Virus record (IMG/VR): IMGVR_UViG_3300042346_000114
Coordinates: 1-37,561 of that record
Length of the DNA: 37,561 nucleotides
Reading direction: 5' to 3' (one strand)
DNA from: a virus
The position numbers and the translations under genes are program-made. Each line of letters begins with the position of its first letter. The first letter of the stretch is position 1. This document shows positions 14,351-21,825 of this stretch, in pieces. The notes below the pieces were generated by a model. It saw nothing but the letters and a program-made list of their open reading frames with translations, did not search any database and was not told the origin of the DNA.

Positions 14351-14854
14351 ATGAGTTTTTGGCAAACAAGCGAAGGTAAAAGCGCAACAGACACAACGGG
14401 TAAATTTGAATCGGGTGGCGGTATCGCGTTGATACCTGAAAACACGACCTGTTTAGCCATGATTACTGAAGCCAATATTGCTAATTATGAAGGCAATGAA
14501 TATATTAATTTGGCGTGGACAGTAAACAAACCAGACGCTTATAAAAACCGCAAAGTGTTTCAAAAGGTGCGCATTTTTGATGCAGAAACAAAGAAACGCG
14601 ACAAGGCTTTGAATATGTTAGCGGCTATTGATAAAAACGCGGGTGGCAAATTATCCAAGTCTGATTCTGCCCCAACCAATGAAACGCTTTTACACCTTAT
14701 GCAAAAACCCATGCTAATTAAAGTTATGGTGTGGGAAATTAACGACAAAACAGGCAACTGGGTTGCAGCAGTATCACCACGCAGTGTTGAAGAACCTGTA
14801 AAAGTAGCACCATCACCAGAAATTGCTGATGATAATTTCGATGTTCCTTTCTGA
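14351..14854 (+). CDS. SSB-like protein, DUF669 type
   Basis: A 167-aa protein beginning MSFWQTSEGKSATDTTGKFE, reminiscent of the phage DUF669 family that accompanies Sak4 ATPases. It has a beta-rich middle (about 30-75) and ends with an acidic tail, DDNFDVPF, like the DDDIPF tail of bacterial SSB that docks partner proteins. Function as a single-strand binding partner of the upstream ATPase is inferred from this tail and the context. It starts 2 nt after the ATPase gene. Confidence 0.65.
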   Translation: MSFWQTSEGKSATDTTGKFESGGGIALIPENTTCLAMITEANIANYEGNEYINLAWTVNKPDAYKNRKVFQKVRIFDAETKKRDKALNMLAAIDKNAGGKLSKSDSAPTNETLLHLMQKPMLIKVMVWEINDKTGNWVAAVSPRSVEEPVKVAPSPEIADDNFDVPF

Positions 14855-14905
14855 TAATTAACTAAACAAACGCACATGGACGTGCAATAACTAAAGGTGA
14901 GTAAA

Positions 14906-15772
14906 ATGATAGAGCAAAGAACACCAGAATGGTTTGTACAACGTGTGGGACGTATTACTGCGTCAAGCGTTGGCGCAATACTTGGATTATCCCCATTTAT
15001 GAAACGTGAAGATGTCATGCGCAACATGGTGCGTGAATATCACAACGCAGAGCGTGAATTTAAAGGCAACCAAGCCACAGAATATGGCACGTTTCACGAA
15101 GATTTAGCAAAGATGGATTATCAGTTAAAAACAGGTGTTTATGTAGAAAAATGTGGGTTTTATACACACGATTACTGGCTAGGAGCAAGTCCCGATGGAT
15201 TTGCTGGTTTTGATAAACTAATCGAGATTAAATGCCCGTATGGTCAACGCGATAAAATCCCGCCAATGTTTAAAAACTTAGCGCAGCAGCCGCATTATTA
15301 TGCGCAGATTCAAGTGCAATTATTTGTGACGCACATGAGCGCGTGTGATTTTTATCAATGGAGTCCAAATGGCGACCAAATAGAAACCGTTAATTATGAT
15401 CGCGAATGGATAAACAAACACTTGCCAATTTTAAAAAGTTTTCATGCCGATTATTTGATTGAGCGTGATAAACCAGAAAAGTATTTGCAAGATAAACGCG
15501 CCACCAATAACGCAAACTCGACAGCGTACCGCGTGGAATATTATTTTGAATTGTCTGCGCAGATCGCAGAACTTGAAGCGATTAAAAAGGGAGTGCTTGA
15601 GCATATTGTCAGAGATTGCAAAGAGCAAGATAGCGACATTAACGGGCACAAATTAACAAAGGTAGTCAAAAAAGGCGCGGTGAGTTACGCCAAAGCTGTT
15701 AAAGAATTATTGCCTAATGCAGATTTAACGCCATACACAGGTGAAGCGAGTGAGTATTGGAGGTTGTCTTAA
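14906..15772 (+). CDS. YqaJ-type exonuclease (lambda Exo family)
   Basis: A 288-aa nuclease of the YqaJ/lambda exonuclease group. It begins MIEQRTPEWFVQRVGRITAS, the usual opening, then GTFHEDLAKMDY at about 55-66 and GASPDGFAGFDKLIEIKCPYG at about 92-112, with the D and E-x-K of the catalytic PD-(D/E)XK core. It would resect DNA 5' to 3' to expose ends for the annealing protein. ATG at 14906 follows AAGGTGAG with 5-nt spacing; GTG at 14897 is the other option. A C-terminal helical part (about 210-250) precedes the end. Confidence 0.9.
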   Translation: MIEQRTPEWFVQRVGRITASSVGAILGLSPFMKREDVMRNMVREYHNAEREFKGNQATEYGTFHEDLAKMDYQLKTGVYVEKCGFYTHDYWLGASPDGFAGFDKLIEIKCPYGQRDKIPPMFKNLAQQPHYYAQIQVQLFVTHMSACDFYQWSPNGDQIETVNYDREWINKHLPILKSFHADYLIERDKPEKYLQDKRATNNANSTAYRVEYYFELSAQIAELEAIKKGVLEHIVRDCKEQDSDINGHKLTKVVKKGAVSYAKAVKELLPNADLTPYTGEASEYWRLS

Positions 15773-16300
15773 ATGAAAATGCCTGCATACCAAAAAAAAG
15801 CGGCTATATGCCTTGCCAGTGGCGACACGGAAGAAGACACAGCGCAACAAGTGGGCGTTCATGTTTCAATAATACACAAATGGCTAGGAGAAGACGATTT
15901 TAACGCTTACCTAAACAGTTTGAAACGTGAATTAAAGCCTGAGCCAGAAAAAACAGTTTTGAAATGGACAGAATGTATTTATGGCTCAAGAGATACGTCG
16001 TCGTTTCCAAATCATTGTGAAAACGTTTTAGCTATTGATTGCCTTGGAAATTACGCTGTATGTTGTTTTGATGCTGGATCAAGAGATTTTTTTTTAAGCC
16101 ATAATGATGATGAATATTTTACCGAAGTTGTTTATTGGATGCTTTTGCCTAGTCAACCTAGCGGAATTAAACCTATGCAAAATAACGAATATCTAATCGA
16201 ACAAACCACGCTTGAAACGTTTGACATTATTGACGCGATCACACCTGCGCTGCGTGAAGCCGTTAAACATTTGTTAGTGCAACAAGGAGCAAACAAATGA
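15773..16300 (+). CDS. HTH plus DUF551-like domain protein
   Basis: A 175-aa protein with two parts. Residues 1-50 contain a helix-turn-helix resembling transposase or terminase HTHs (KAAICLASGDTEEDTAQQ, then GVHVSIIHKWL). Residues about 61-125 resemble the phage DUF551 domain: KWTEC at the start, VLAIDCLGNYAVCCFDAG in the middle and VVYWMLLPSQPSG at the end, like the family's W-I...V-L-V...T-H-W-M-P-L-P-E-P. DUF551 function is unknown. The fusion suggests a DNA-binding regulator. It starts right after the exonuclease stop and overlaps the helicase start (ATGA). Confidence 0.6.
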   Translation: MKMPAYQKKAAICLASGDTEEDTAQQVGVHVSIIHKWLGEDDFNAYLNSLKRELKPEPEKTVLKWTECIYGSRDTSSFPNHCENVLAIDCLGNYAVCCFDAGSRDFFLSHNDDEYFTEVVYWMLLPSQPSGIKPMQNNEYLIEQTTLETFDIIDAITPALREAVKHLLVQQGANK

Positions 16301-18060
16301 AAATGCGCCCATACCAACAACAGGCGCATGATGACTGCATAGTATGGGTTCGCAAGAACACCGCGCCATGCGTTCTTGAATTGCCCACAGGTGCAGGTAA
16401 ATCCATTATCGTTGCTGAGATAGCCAACTCATTAAACAAAGTAAGCAAAGGTAAGCACGTTTTATGTATTGTTCCAAGTAAAGAACTGCTTGAGCAAAAT
16501 GCCGATAAAATTATTGCAACAGGAAATCTAGTTTCATTGTTTAGCGCAAGCGTTGGTGAAACTTGTCTTGCTAATCCGTTAGTGGTTGGAACGCCTGTCA
16601 GTATTAAAAACCAGCTTGAACGTTTTGGCAGTCAATTCTGTGCAGTTATTATTGACGAGTGCCACAAGATTACGCCAACCGTTATTCATATTATTGAGCA
16701 ACTGCAAGTTTTTAACGAACGTCTGCGCATTATTGGGTTATCAGCAACACCTTATCGCATGTCAACGGGTTACATTTTTAAACACGATTTGCGCGGTGTA
16801 GCACTGCATGAAAGCAAAACACGCAACCCATATTTTGATAGATTGATTTACAAGATCACCGCGCGTGAGTTAATCCAGCAAGGTTATCTATGCCAACCCG
16901 TAATTGGTGCAATCCATAGCAAGCATTATGAAACGCTAAACATGCAAACTAATGCAATGGGTAAATTCAGCAAAGATGATATTGACAAGGCGTATCACGG
17001 CAAAGGCAGGTTAACGGCTGAGATTGTCGCGGATGTTATCGAGCAATCGCGAGATCGTAAAGGCGTGTTATTTTTTGCGGCTACGATTCAACACGCGGGT
17101 GAGATCATGGAATCTTTACCGCCAGAATTATCGGCTATTGTCACAGGCGGCACACCAGCTCGTGAGCGTGAAATAATCCTGCTTAAATTCAAAGCGCAGA
17201 TTTTAAAATATTTAGTAAATGTGGCGGTTTTAACGACTGGATTTGATGCGCCTCATTGCGATGTTGTCGCAATTTTACGCGCCACCGAAAGTGCCGCATT
17301 ATTACAGCAAATAATTGGGCGTGGTTTGCGTCTAAGCGATGAAAAGCAAGATTGCTTAGTCTTAGATTATGCTGAGAACATCGAGCGACATTGCCCCGAT
17401 GGTGATGTTTTTAATCCCGACATTAAAACAAGCAACAGCGTGGAGTTTGACGGTGAGTATCTTATCGCGCGTTGCCCTGATTGCGGACTGTTAAATGAAA
17501 CCAAGCCACGCGACAACGATGCTGGATTTTATATTGATGACAACGGTTATTTTATAGATTTGCAAGGAAACCGAATTGTAACTGAACACGGCTTTTTTCC
17601 TGCGCATCATAGCAGATCGTGCCAATCTGAATTATGCAATTACAAGTGGAGTTTTAAACCGTGCCACGAGTGCGGGCATGAGAACGATGTTGCAGCGCGT
17701 TATTGTGGCGGATGCAAAGAAGAATTGATTGACCCTAACGAAAAATTGGTTAGGCAATACCGCGAGCGAAAATCAGATCCATATCAATCACAGACCGATG
17801 AAGTGCTTGATATGAAAGTTAAGCCAACCATTAGCAAAGCCGGCAACGAATGTTTGCGGGTTGAATTTACTACCGCATGGCGAACGTTTACCGTGTTTTT
17901 TACGCCAAAAATCCCGCGCGACTACAACAGTTTTATGACTGTTACGATAAATGGAACAAGACCGCCCGAAACAGTCACTTATCAAAAAGAAGGTGATTTT
18001 TACAAGGTTCATAATTACAACATGAGATTTAGAAACGATGAAATTCCCCCAGTGGCTTAA
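16297..18060 (+). CDS. Superfamily 2 DNA helicase (DEAD/DEAH-like)
   Basis: A 587-aa helicase. Motif I is LPTGAGKS at about 29-36, motif II is IIDECHK at about 123-129, motif III is GLSATPYR at about 148-155, and motif VI is QQIIGRGLRLS at about 340-350. After the two RecA-like domains come Zn-ribbon-like clusters: CPDCG at about 391, and CHECGHEN with CGGCKEE at about 453-476, preceded by CQSELC. A C-terminal domain of about 100 residues follows. It probably unwinds or remodels recombination or replication intermediates. It is similar to the UvsW/SSL2-like phage helicases. Its 3' end overlaps the nuclease gene by 23 nt. Confidence 0.9.
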   Translation: MKMRPYQQQAHDDCIVWVRKNTAPCVLELPTGAGKSIIVAEIANSLNKVSKGKHVLCIVPSKELLEQNADKIIATGNLVSLFSASVGETCLANPLVVGTPVSIKNQLERFGSQFCAVIIDECHKITPTVIHIIEQLQVFNERLRIIGLSATPYRMSTGYIFKHDLRGVALHESKTRNPYFDRLIYKITARELIQQGYLCQPVIGAIHSKHYETLNMQTNAMGKFSKDDIDKAYHGKGRLTAEIVADVIEQSRDRKGVLFFAATIQHAGEIMESLPPELSAIVTGGTPAREREIILLKFKAQILKYLVNVAVLTTGFDAPHCDVVAILRATESAALLQQIIGRGLRLSDEKQDCLVLDYAENIERHCPDGDVFNPDIKTSNSVEFDGEYLIARCPDCGLLNETKPRDNDAGFYIDDNGYFIDLQGNRIVTEHGFFPAHHSRSCQSELCNYKWSFKPCHECGHENDVAARYCGGCKEELIDPNEKLVRQYRERKSDPYQSQTDEVLDMKVKPTISKAGNECLRVEFTTAWRTFTVFFTPKIPRDYNSFMTVTINGTRPPETVTYQKEGDFYKVHNYNMRFRNDEIPPVA

Positions 18061-18436
18061 AGTTTACGGTGACACTTCGTATCGTGGTGAATGCCCAAGC
18101 GAAACACTTGAAGCAGTGACGTTTTTTGCGCGTATAAGACGCGAATACCCGACGACTTATGGAAAGATTGCCACGCATATCAGAAACGAAGGAAAGCGCA
18201 ATTGGCAGCAGGTAGCACGGCAAAAAAGCGAAGGCATGACGAAAGGTGCGCCCGATATTATTATTCCAACAGGCAGAGCATTTGTTTGCGAGCTGAAACG
18301 GCAAGATCACACCAAGTCAAAATGGCAGGATGGGCAGCTTGAATATCTTAAAGCCGCACATGATGCAGGCGCATTTGTTTGCGTTGCGCTGGGTTATGAA
18401 GCGGCTTATCAGGCATTTTTAGATTCTATTGTTTAA
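18038..18436 (+). CDS. VRR-NUC domain nuclease
   Basis: A 132-aa protein with a VRR-NUC (PD-(D/E)XK) nuclease fold. The acidic E appears in the early SETLEAVTFFARIRREYP segment (about 21-39), the D in KGAPDIIIPTGR (about 69-79) and E-x-K in FVCELKRQDHTKSKWQDGQ (about 82-100), with Q-x-x-Y/L after it. VRR-NUC proteins act as structure-specific, often junction-resolving nucleases. Overlap with the helicase gene suggests they act together. Confidence 0.87.
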   Translation: MKFPQWLKVYGDTSYRGECPSETLEAVTFFARIRREYPTTYGKIATHIRNEGKRNWQQVARQKSEGMTKGAPDIIIPTGRAFVCELKRQDHTKSKWQDGQLEYLKAAHDAGAFVCVALGYEAAYQAFLDSIV

Positions 18437-18440
18437 AATG

Positions 18441-18481
18441 TAAAAAAATATGTTTACTTTTTAAAATAGAAGGTTTAATAT
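18441..18481 (+). promoter_or_regulatory. Early promoter P2
   Basis: TTTACT (18453-18458), a 17-nt spacer and TAATAT (18476-18481) precede the 60-aa gene. The TAAAAAAATATGTTTAC block (18441-18457) is identical to that of P1. GTTTA-CTTTT-TAAAA (18452-18466) matches the P1 palindrome in all but one of the ten arm bases. No gene lies in 18437-18535. Confidence 0.65.
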
Positions 18482-18535
18482 ATAACCACGCTTTCAAGAA
18501 GGCGAAACAATAATAAAATAATTTAGGAGCTTAAA

Positions 18536-18718
18536 ATGAACAACTATTTTGATACATTAAACCAAGCATTAGAATCTGAAGGATTAGTTGACCAATGGAT
18601 TACTGGAACAAATATTAACTACGGTGAAACAGTGCAAGTAAACACAGGCGAGCGTTTAATAAGTGTTTACAGAAACAGTAACGGCAGATATGAACGCCCT
18701 GTTCACTACGCAGTATAA
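18536..18718 (+). CDS. Small early protein (60 aa)
   Basis: A 60-aa protein of no known family, first after promoter P2. It opens MNNYFDTLNQALESEGLVDQ and ends with NSNGRYERPVHYAV. An AGGAG RBS sits 8 nt before the ATG. A host-takeover or regulatory role is common for such genes but not shown. Confidence 0.6.
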   Translation: MNNYFDTLNQALESEGLVDQWITGTNINYGETVQVNTGERLISVYRNSNGRYERPVHYAV

Positions 18719-18731
18719 AAACAACAACCAA

Positions 18732-18749
18732 GCGCGGTGCAAGCCGCGC
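18732..18749 (+). terminator. GC-rich hairpin, possible attenuator
   Basis: A 6-bp perfect stem GCGCGG/CCGCGC with a 6-nt loop, followed by ATTTTAGG. With this short U-run it could weakly terminate or pause transcription between the 60-aa and 106-aa genes. The next RBS (AGGAG) lies just after it. Confidence 0.4.
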
Positions 18750-18765
18750 ATTTTAGGAGAAAAAA

Positions 18766-19086
18766 ATGGAAATACAACTTTACTTCGACATCGTATCAAA
18801 CGATGGTGTAACAATTGGCGTTGGTGCTACTGCAATGTTATCTGGTTCATATATTCCAGCAGACTTTCACCATGACATTGAAGATAATAGAGAAATTGAT
18901 GTAACAGAAGTTAATTTATTTGATGAAAATGGCGAAGAAATGAACTCTGAAAAACTAACTGAAATTACTTATGAGCATATTGACGATAATTTAGTTAATA
19001 TTTTTAATAAAGCAGAAAAAGGCGTTGATGAAATTTACTTAAACGATTTTAAAAGCGATCACGATTACGCGGCATTAATGCAATAA
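18766..19086 (+). CDS. Very acidic early protein (106 aa)
   Basis: A 106-aa protein with 25 Asp/Glu against about 5 Lys/Arg by my count, net charge near -20. It opens MEIQLYFDIVSNDGVTIGVG, which looks like a beta-hairpin, and then has an acidic middle (HHDIEDNREIDVTEV at about 34-48). I recognise no family. Such charge is seen in phage DNA-mimic and inhibitor proteins, but also in other early proteins. It is preceded by AGGAG and followed by a terminator. Confidence 0.6.
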   Translation: MEIQLYFDIVSNDGVTIGVGATAMLSGSYIPADFHHDIEDNREIDVTEVNLFDENGEEMNSEKLTEITYEHIDDNLVNIFNKAEKGVDEIYLNDFKSDHDYAALMQ

Positions 19087-19104
19087 CAAACAACTCCTAC
19101 CTCT

Positions 19105-19129
19105 GCCGCTAAGACAAGTGGCTTTTTTT
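19105..19129 (+). terminator. Rho-independent terminator
   Basis: GCCGCT-AAGACA-AGTGGC (six pairs, one U-G) followed by seven T, on the plus strand. It ends the short P2 unit. Genes after it need read-through, or a promoter I did not find. Confidence 0.8.
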
Positions 19130-19145
19130 AATACAAAGGTGATTT

Positions 19146-19298
19146 ATGATTGAATTTTTAAAGATGCTAGACGAAACAGGCATTGCTTATGTGGTGTTTA
19201 TTTTAACCGCTGTTTATTTTTGGACAAAAAGCAATAAAGCAACAACCGAGCTTTACACAATTAAACGCGAATTATTAAAATTAAAGGCGGTTTTATGA
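19146..19298 (+). CDS. Small membrane protein (50 aa)
   Basis: A 50-aa reading frame I translated from the sequence: MIEFLKMLDETGIAYVVF then an Ile/Leu/Val/Tyr-rich membrane segment to about residue 26, then a basic Lys/Arg-rich tail. AAAGGTGATTT precedes the ATG. Its stop overlaps the next ATG (ATGA), which supports its reality. One single-pass membrane segment is likely. Function is unknown. Confidence 0.6.
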   Translation: MIEFLKMLDETGIAYVVFILTAVYFWTKSNKATTELYTIKRELLKLKAVL

Positions 19299-19543
19299 GC
19301 GCAACACTAGCATTAACGCTGTCATTTTTAACAGTGGATACAAACATCGACAAGCGCGGCAAAACAACACAGGTTGAGCGCATTGCCTACACAACAACGG
19401 CAATACCTTATGACACGCGCCAAGCATGCGCTAACGCCAAAGAAGAATGGAATCTTGCTGTTGGTGCTTACCAAATGAGTAAGCGTCCAGCACGGGTGAT
19501 TATGGCGGTGTGTAATGATAGTGCAACGGGAGTGGTAGAATGA
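19295..19543 (+). CDS. Small secreted-like protein (82 aa)
   Basis: An 82-aa protein beginning MSATLALTLSFLTVDTN, a hydrophobic N-terminus that might be a short signal or membrane segment. Two Cys lie at about 45 and 72 (CANAKEEW, AVCNDSATG), possibly a disulphide pair. It is similar in plan to the 66-aa product at 21625, which also has a hydrophobic start and two Cys. I do not know a function. It overlaps genes on both sides (ATGA). Confidence 0.6.
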   Translation: MSATLALTLSFLTVDTNIDKRGKTTQVERIAYTTTAIPYDTRQACANAKEEWNLAVGAYQMSKRPARVIMAVCNDSATGVVE

Positions 19544-19920
19544 GCATAGAAAAAGAATTATTAAAAAGAATGCGAGATGTATTGCGCGAATTAGAAGAAA
19601 CCCACTATGACCTTTACTGGGACATACAAACTGAACTAGAAAAAATTGAGCAGAAACCTAACAATGTTGGTTATCTATACAAGCAGGAAGATTGTTATGG
19701 AGATATTCAAACGGTATTTAAAGTTGATAAGCCCTATATCACATGGCATAACGTTACAGATGTTACTCCTGTCTACCTAGCACCACAAAAACGTGAGCCT
19801 TTGAGTGATGAAGATTTGATAGCTAAATATAACGCTATAAAGAAATTAGGTTTTAGTTATGAACCTAGTTATTTTGCTGGGTTTAGAGATGCGGAAAAAA
19901 CACATGGCATTGGAGAATAA
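19540..19920 (+). CDS. Phage early protein with C-terminal EPLSDEDL motif
   Basis: A 126-aa protein. Its C-terminal half (VTPVYLAPQKREPLSDEDL, then FAGFRDAEKTHGI) matches a pattern seen in many phage hypothetical proteins, where a display such as 'P-L-Y-x-x-P-x-K-R-E-P-L-T-D-E-E' precedes 'F-A-R-A-I-E-x-x-H-G-I'. The N-terminal part is charged and helical. No activity is known. It is translationally coupled to its neighbours by the ATGA overlap at 19540. Confidence 0.6.
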   Translation: MSIEKELLKRMRDVLRELEETHYDLYWDIQTELEKIEQKPNNVGYLYKQEDCYGDIQTVFKVDKPYITWHNVTDVTPVYLAPQKREPLSDEDLIAKYNAIKKLGFSYEPSYFAGFRDAEKTHGIGE

Positions 19921-19921
19921 A

Positions 19922-20122
19922 ATGAAAAACGACTTAATATGGGTAGCTATTTGTTCATTATTAACAGGTGCATTGCTTTGCTTTATTACAATAGCAGCAA
20001 CACACAGACATCATTATGAAATTATTAAAACAAATATTGGCGAGTTTGTTTTAAGAGATGGTAAGATTTTTACTGTTTACGAAATGCAACGAAATGTTGC
20101 TGGGGATATGGTAGCAAGATGA
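19922..20122 (+). CDS. Membrane protein (66 aa)
   Basis: A 66-aa protein with one N-terminal membrane helix (LIWVAICSLLTGALLCFITI, about 5-24) and a short soluble tail with a beta-like pattern (GEFVLRDGKIFTVYE). ATG at 19922 is chosen over 19904 or 19859 because GGAG sits 7 nt upstream. Stop overlaps the next ATG (ATGA). Function unknown. Confidence 0.55.
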   Translation: MKNDLIWVAICSLLTGALLCFITIAATHRHHYEIIKTNIGEFVLRDGKIFTVYEMQRNVAGDMVAR

Positions 20123-20268
20123 AACAAATCCCATTAAAAGAACACCTAGAAAACCGTCTGCGTGAACTCAAAGAAGAACGCAGACAATTAAAAAATCAAA
20201 AAATGCGTAGTATCAAAGAAACGCAAAATATTTTTCACATTTTAGAGGAGTTAAATAAACATGGCTGA
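20119..20268 (+). CDS. Small coiled-coil protein (49 aa)
   Basis: I translated a 49-aa frame rich in Glu, Lys, Arg and Leu (HLENRLRELKEERRQLKNQK near 9-28), probably a charged coiled coil. It overlaps the previous stop (ATGA) and its end overlaps the next start by 8 nt. The tight packing supports it. Function unknown. Confidence 0.5.
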   Translation: MKQIPLKEHLENRLRELKEERRQLKNQKMRSIKETQNIFHILEELNKHG

Positions 20269-20338
20269 ATTAATTTTTTGGACTGGCATTTTTGTTTTAA
20301 TAGTTTGTTTTATGGTGGAGTACGCGCGTGGAGATTGA
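20261..20338 (+). CDS. Tiny membrane peptide (25 aa)
   Basis: A 25-aa frame MAELIFWTGIFVLIVCFMVE + short tail, almost all a single membrane helix. AGAGGAG lies 5-10 nt before the ATG (20244-20250), a strong RBS for such a short frame. It overlaps the next GTG. Unknown function. Confidence 0.4.
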   Translation: MAELIFWTGIFVLIVCFMVEYARGD

Positions 20339-20405
20339 CGACATTGCAGCATTAATATTCTATGTATTAGCACTCATATTAGCGGGGATATGGCTATGGC
20401 ATTGA
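20328..20405 (+). CDS. Tiny membrane peptide (25 aa, GTG start)
   Basis: A 25-aa frame with a GTG start at 20328. Its first residues are MEIDDIAALIFYVLALILAG, again a single membrane helix, ending in WLWH. The stop at 20405 lies beyond the next ATG at 20396. TGGTGGAG upstream is an adequate RBS. Moderately likely. Confidence 0.35.
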   Translation: MEIDDIAALIFYVLALILAGIWLWH

Positions 20406-20557
20406 TTAAACCAGTTGAGAAGGTAACACCAACGCCAAGCGCAACAAACTGCCAGCACAAAACATGGCGGCAATATGTAAGCAGAGGAATTAGGGAGTGT
20501 GATCGTTGTCATGAAATACGCCCTATTTTTGATTTAAAAATTGAACATCAAAGGTAA
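20396..20557 (+). CDS. Zn-ribbon-like small protein (53 aa)
   Basis: A 53-aa frame with CQH at about 19-21 and CDRCHE at about 35-40, a possible four-ligand zinc site (C-x-H ... C-x-x-C). It opens MALIKPVEKVTPTPSATN. Such small zinc ribbons are common in phage early regions and may bind nucleic acid or protein; the specific role is unknown. Confidence 0.5.
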   Translation: MALIKPVEKVTPTPSATNCQHKTWRQYVSRGIRECDRCHEIRPIFDLKIEHQR

Positions 20558-20561
20558 TAGC

Positions 20562-21203
20562 ATGGTGCAACCAATAAAAAAAGATTTAAAAGTTTCGCTT
20601 AAAGAGTTGGAAAGTATAAAAGAAAATATTATTTACTGTGGTGGAACAGGCGCATTTTACCGAAAAAGAACGCCTGACAAGCCATTGGCTTTTAACTATG
20701 CAAATCGTCACGCTACTATTGCTATTAAAAAAGAAGGTGGCAAAAAATACTTTACCGCATGGCGCATGGCTGTTTTCTTTTCACATGGTTATTATCCAAG
20801 TTTTGAGGATGCTGTTATTTTTAAAGATGGCGATAATTATAATTTTAGAATTAATAACATTGTTGTTTGCCATCCAAACGAGGATGAACAAACCGTTTTA
20901 GACTTTGCTACTGAGCATGGTTTATCGCCACAAACGGTTAATTATCGCATGAGAAATGCAATACGATTTGAGCGCATTGTAAAAAACTGGAGAGTGTTTT
21001 TTTATGATAAAAAAGAGTTTACGAAATACTGCGGTGACATGATTGGTAGAAGGTTGGTTGTTGATGATGAAGGAATCGAGCATATACAAATTAAGCGCAT
21101 TAATTTATCAGAAAGCCAGCGCGGAAATAAAACCGCACGGGAATTTTTAAAAACGTGGATTGGCGACATGCCTACACAATGGGAGATGACATTATGCAGA
21201 TAA
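20562..21203 (+). CDS. HNH-like DNA-binding protein with lost catalytic motif
   Basis: A 213-aa protein with the outline of a phage HNH endonuclease, a beta-strand-rich N-terminal part (GTGAFYRKRTPDK, then YFTAWRMAVFFSHGYYP) and a segment FKDGDNYNFRINNI where active relatives have DHxNGxxxDNRxxNL. Here the catalytic His and Asn positions read Phe and Asp, so the nuclease is probably inactive. After it comes a helix-turn-helix-like stretch (LDFATEHGLSPQTVNYRMRN at about 113-132). I read the ATG at 20562 as the start; a TTG at 20541 would add 7 residues. It may be a regulator or a decayed homing enzyme. Alignment is by eye. Confidence 0.55.
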   Translation: MVQPIKKDLKVSLKELESIKENIIYCGGTGAFYRKRTPDKPLAFNYANRHATIAIKKEGGKKYFTAWRMAVFFSHGYYPSFEDAVIFKDGDNYNFRINNIVVCHPNEDEQTVLDFATEHGLSPQTVNYRMRNAIRFERIVKNWRVFFYDKKEFTKYCGDMIGRRLVVDDEGIEHIQIKRINLSESQRGNKTAREFLKTWIGDMPTQWEMTLCR

Positions 21204-21628
21204 AAAAAATAAAACTAAGCGCGATTATTCCGCAATTTCAAACCGAAGGCGCAGCCGCTATTGATTTATGCGCTTGTATTGAAGAAACCATGCTTTTAAC
21301 ACCAGAAACGCCTGTGTTAATACCTACAGGCATTGCAATTCATATTGCTGATAAGTCTGTTGTTGGTTTGATTGTACCACGCAGTGGGCTGGGTTTTAAT
21401 TATGGCGTTGGTTTGATGAACACGGTTGGCGTAATTGACAGTGATTATCAAGGCGAAATTATGGTTAAGTTGCGCATGACACACGGTGATAGTTATCGAA
21501 TTCAACCTAACGAGCGTATTGCTCAAATGTTTTTCGTGCCTGTATTGCGTCCGATATTTGAAGAAGTTGAGGAATTTAGCGCAGTGACTGAGCGTGGTGT
21601 TGATGGTTTTGGGAGTACAGGGAAATGA
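21194..21628 (+). CDS. dut: dUTPase
   Basis: A 144-aa dUTP diphosphatase that hydrolyses dUTP to dUMP and pyrophosphate and so keeps uracil out of phage DNA. All five trimeric dUTPase motifs are visible: AAIDLCA at about 19-25, PRSGLG at about 63-68, GVIDSDYQGEI at about 79-89, RIAQMFF at about 109-115 and RGVDGFGSTGK at the end. ATG at 21194 follows GGGAG with 8-nt spacing. It overlaps the HNH-like gene. Confidence 0.93.
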   Translation: MQIKKIKLSAIIPQFQTEGAAAIDLCACIEETMLLTPETPVLIPTGIAIHIADKSVVGLIVPRSGLGFNYGVGLMNTVGVIDSDYQGEIMVKLRMTHGDSYRIQPNERIAQMFFVPVLRPIFEEVEEFSAVTERGVDGFGSTGK

Positions 21629-21825
21629 TCGCAACAACAGCTTATATTTTAATTATCGCTGTAACAACTCACGGTGAGCTTACACAATCAACAATTGAAT
21701 TTGCGGATAAGGCTTCGTGTGAAAGCGCGGCAGTTAGACAGGATTTTGCGTTTAAAAATTTGCAATTTGCAGGCAGGTGGAATTTAACCTGTCATCCTTA
21801 TCAACTTAATGAGATAAAAAAATGA
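21625..21825 (+). CDS. Small exported-like two-Cys protein (66 aa)
   Basis: A 66-aa protein with a hydrophobic opening (MIATTAYILIIAVTTHGEL), which may be a signal-like segment, and two Cys at about 32 and 55 (SCESAAVRQDF, LTCHPYQ). It resembles in plan the 82-aa product at 19295. Overlaps dUTPase and the following gene by 4 nt each. Function unknown. Confidence 0.6.
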   Translation: MIATTAYILIIAVTTHGELTQSTIEFADKASCESAAVRQDFAFKNLQFAGRWNLTCHPYQLNEIKK

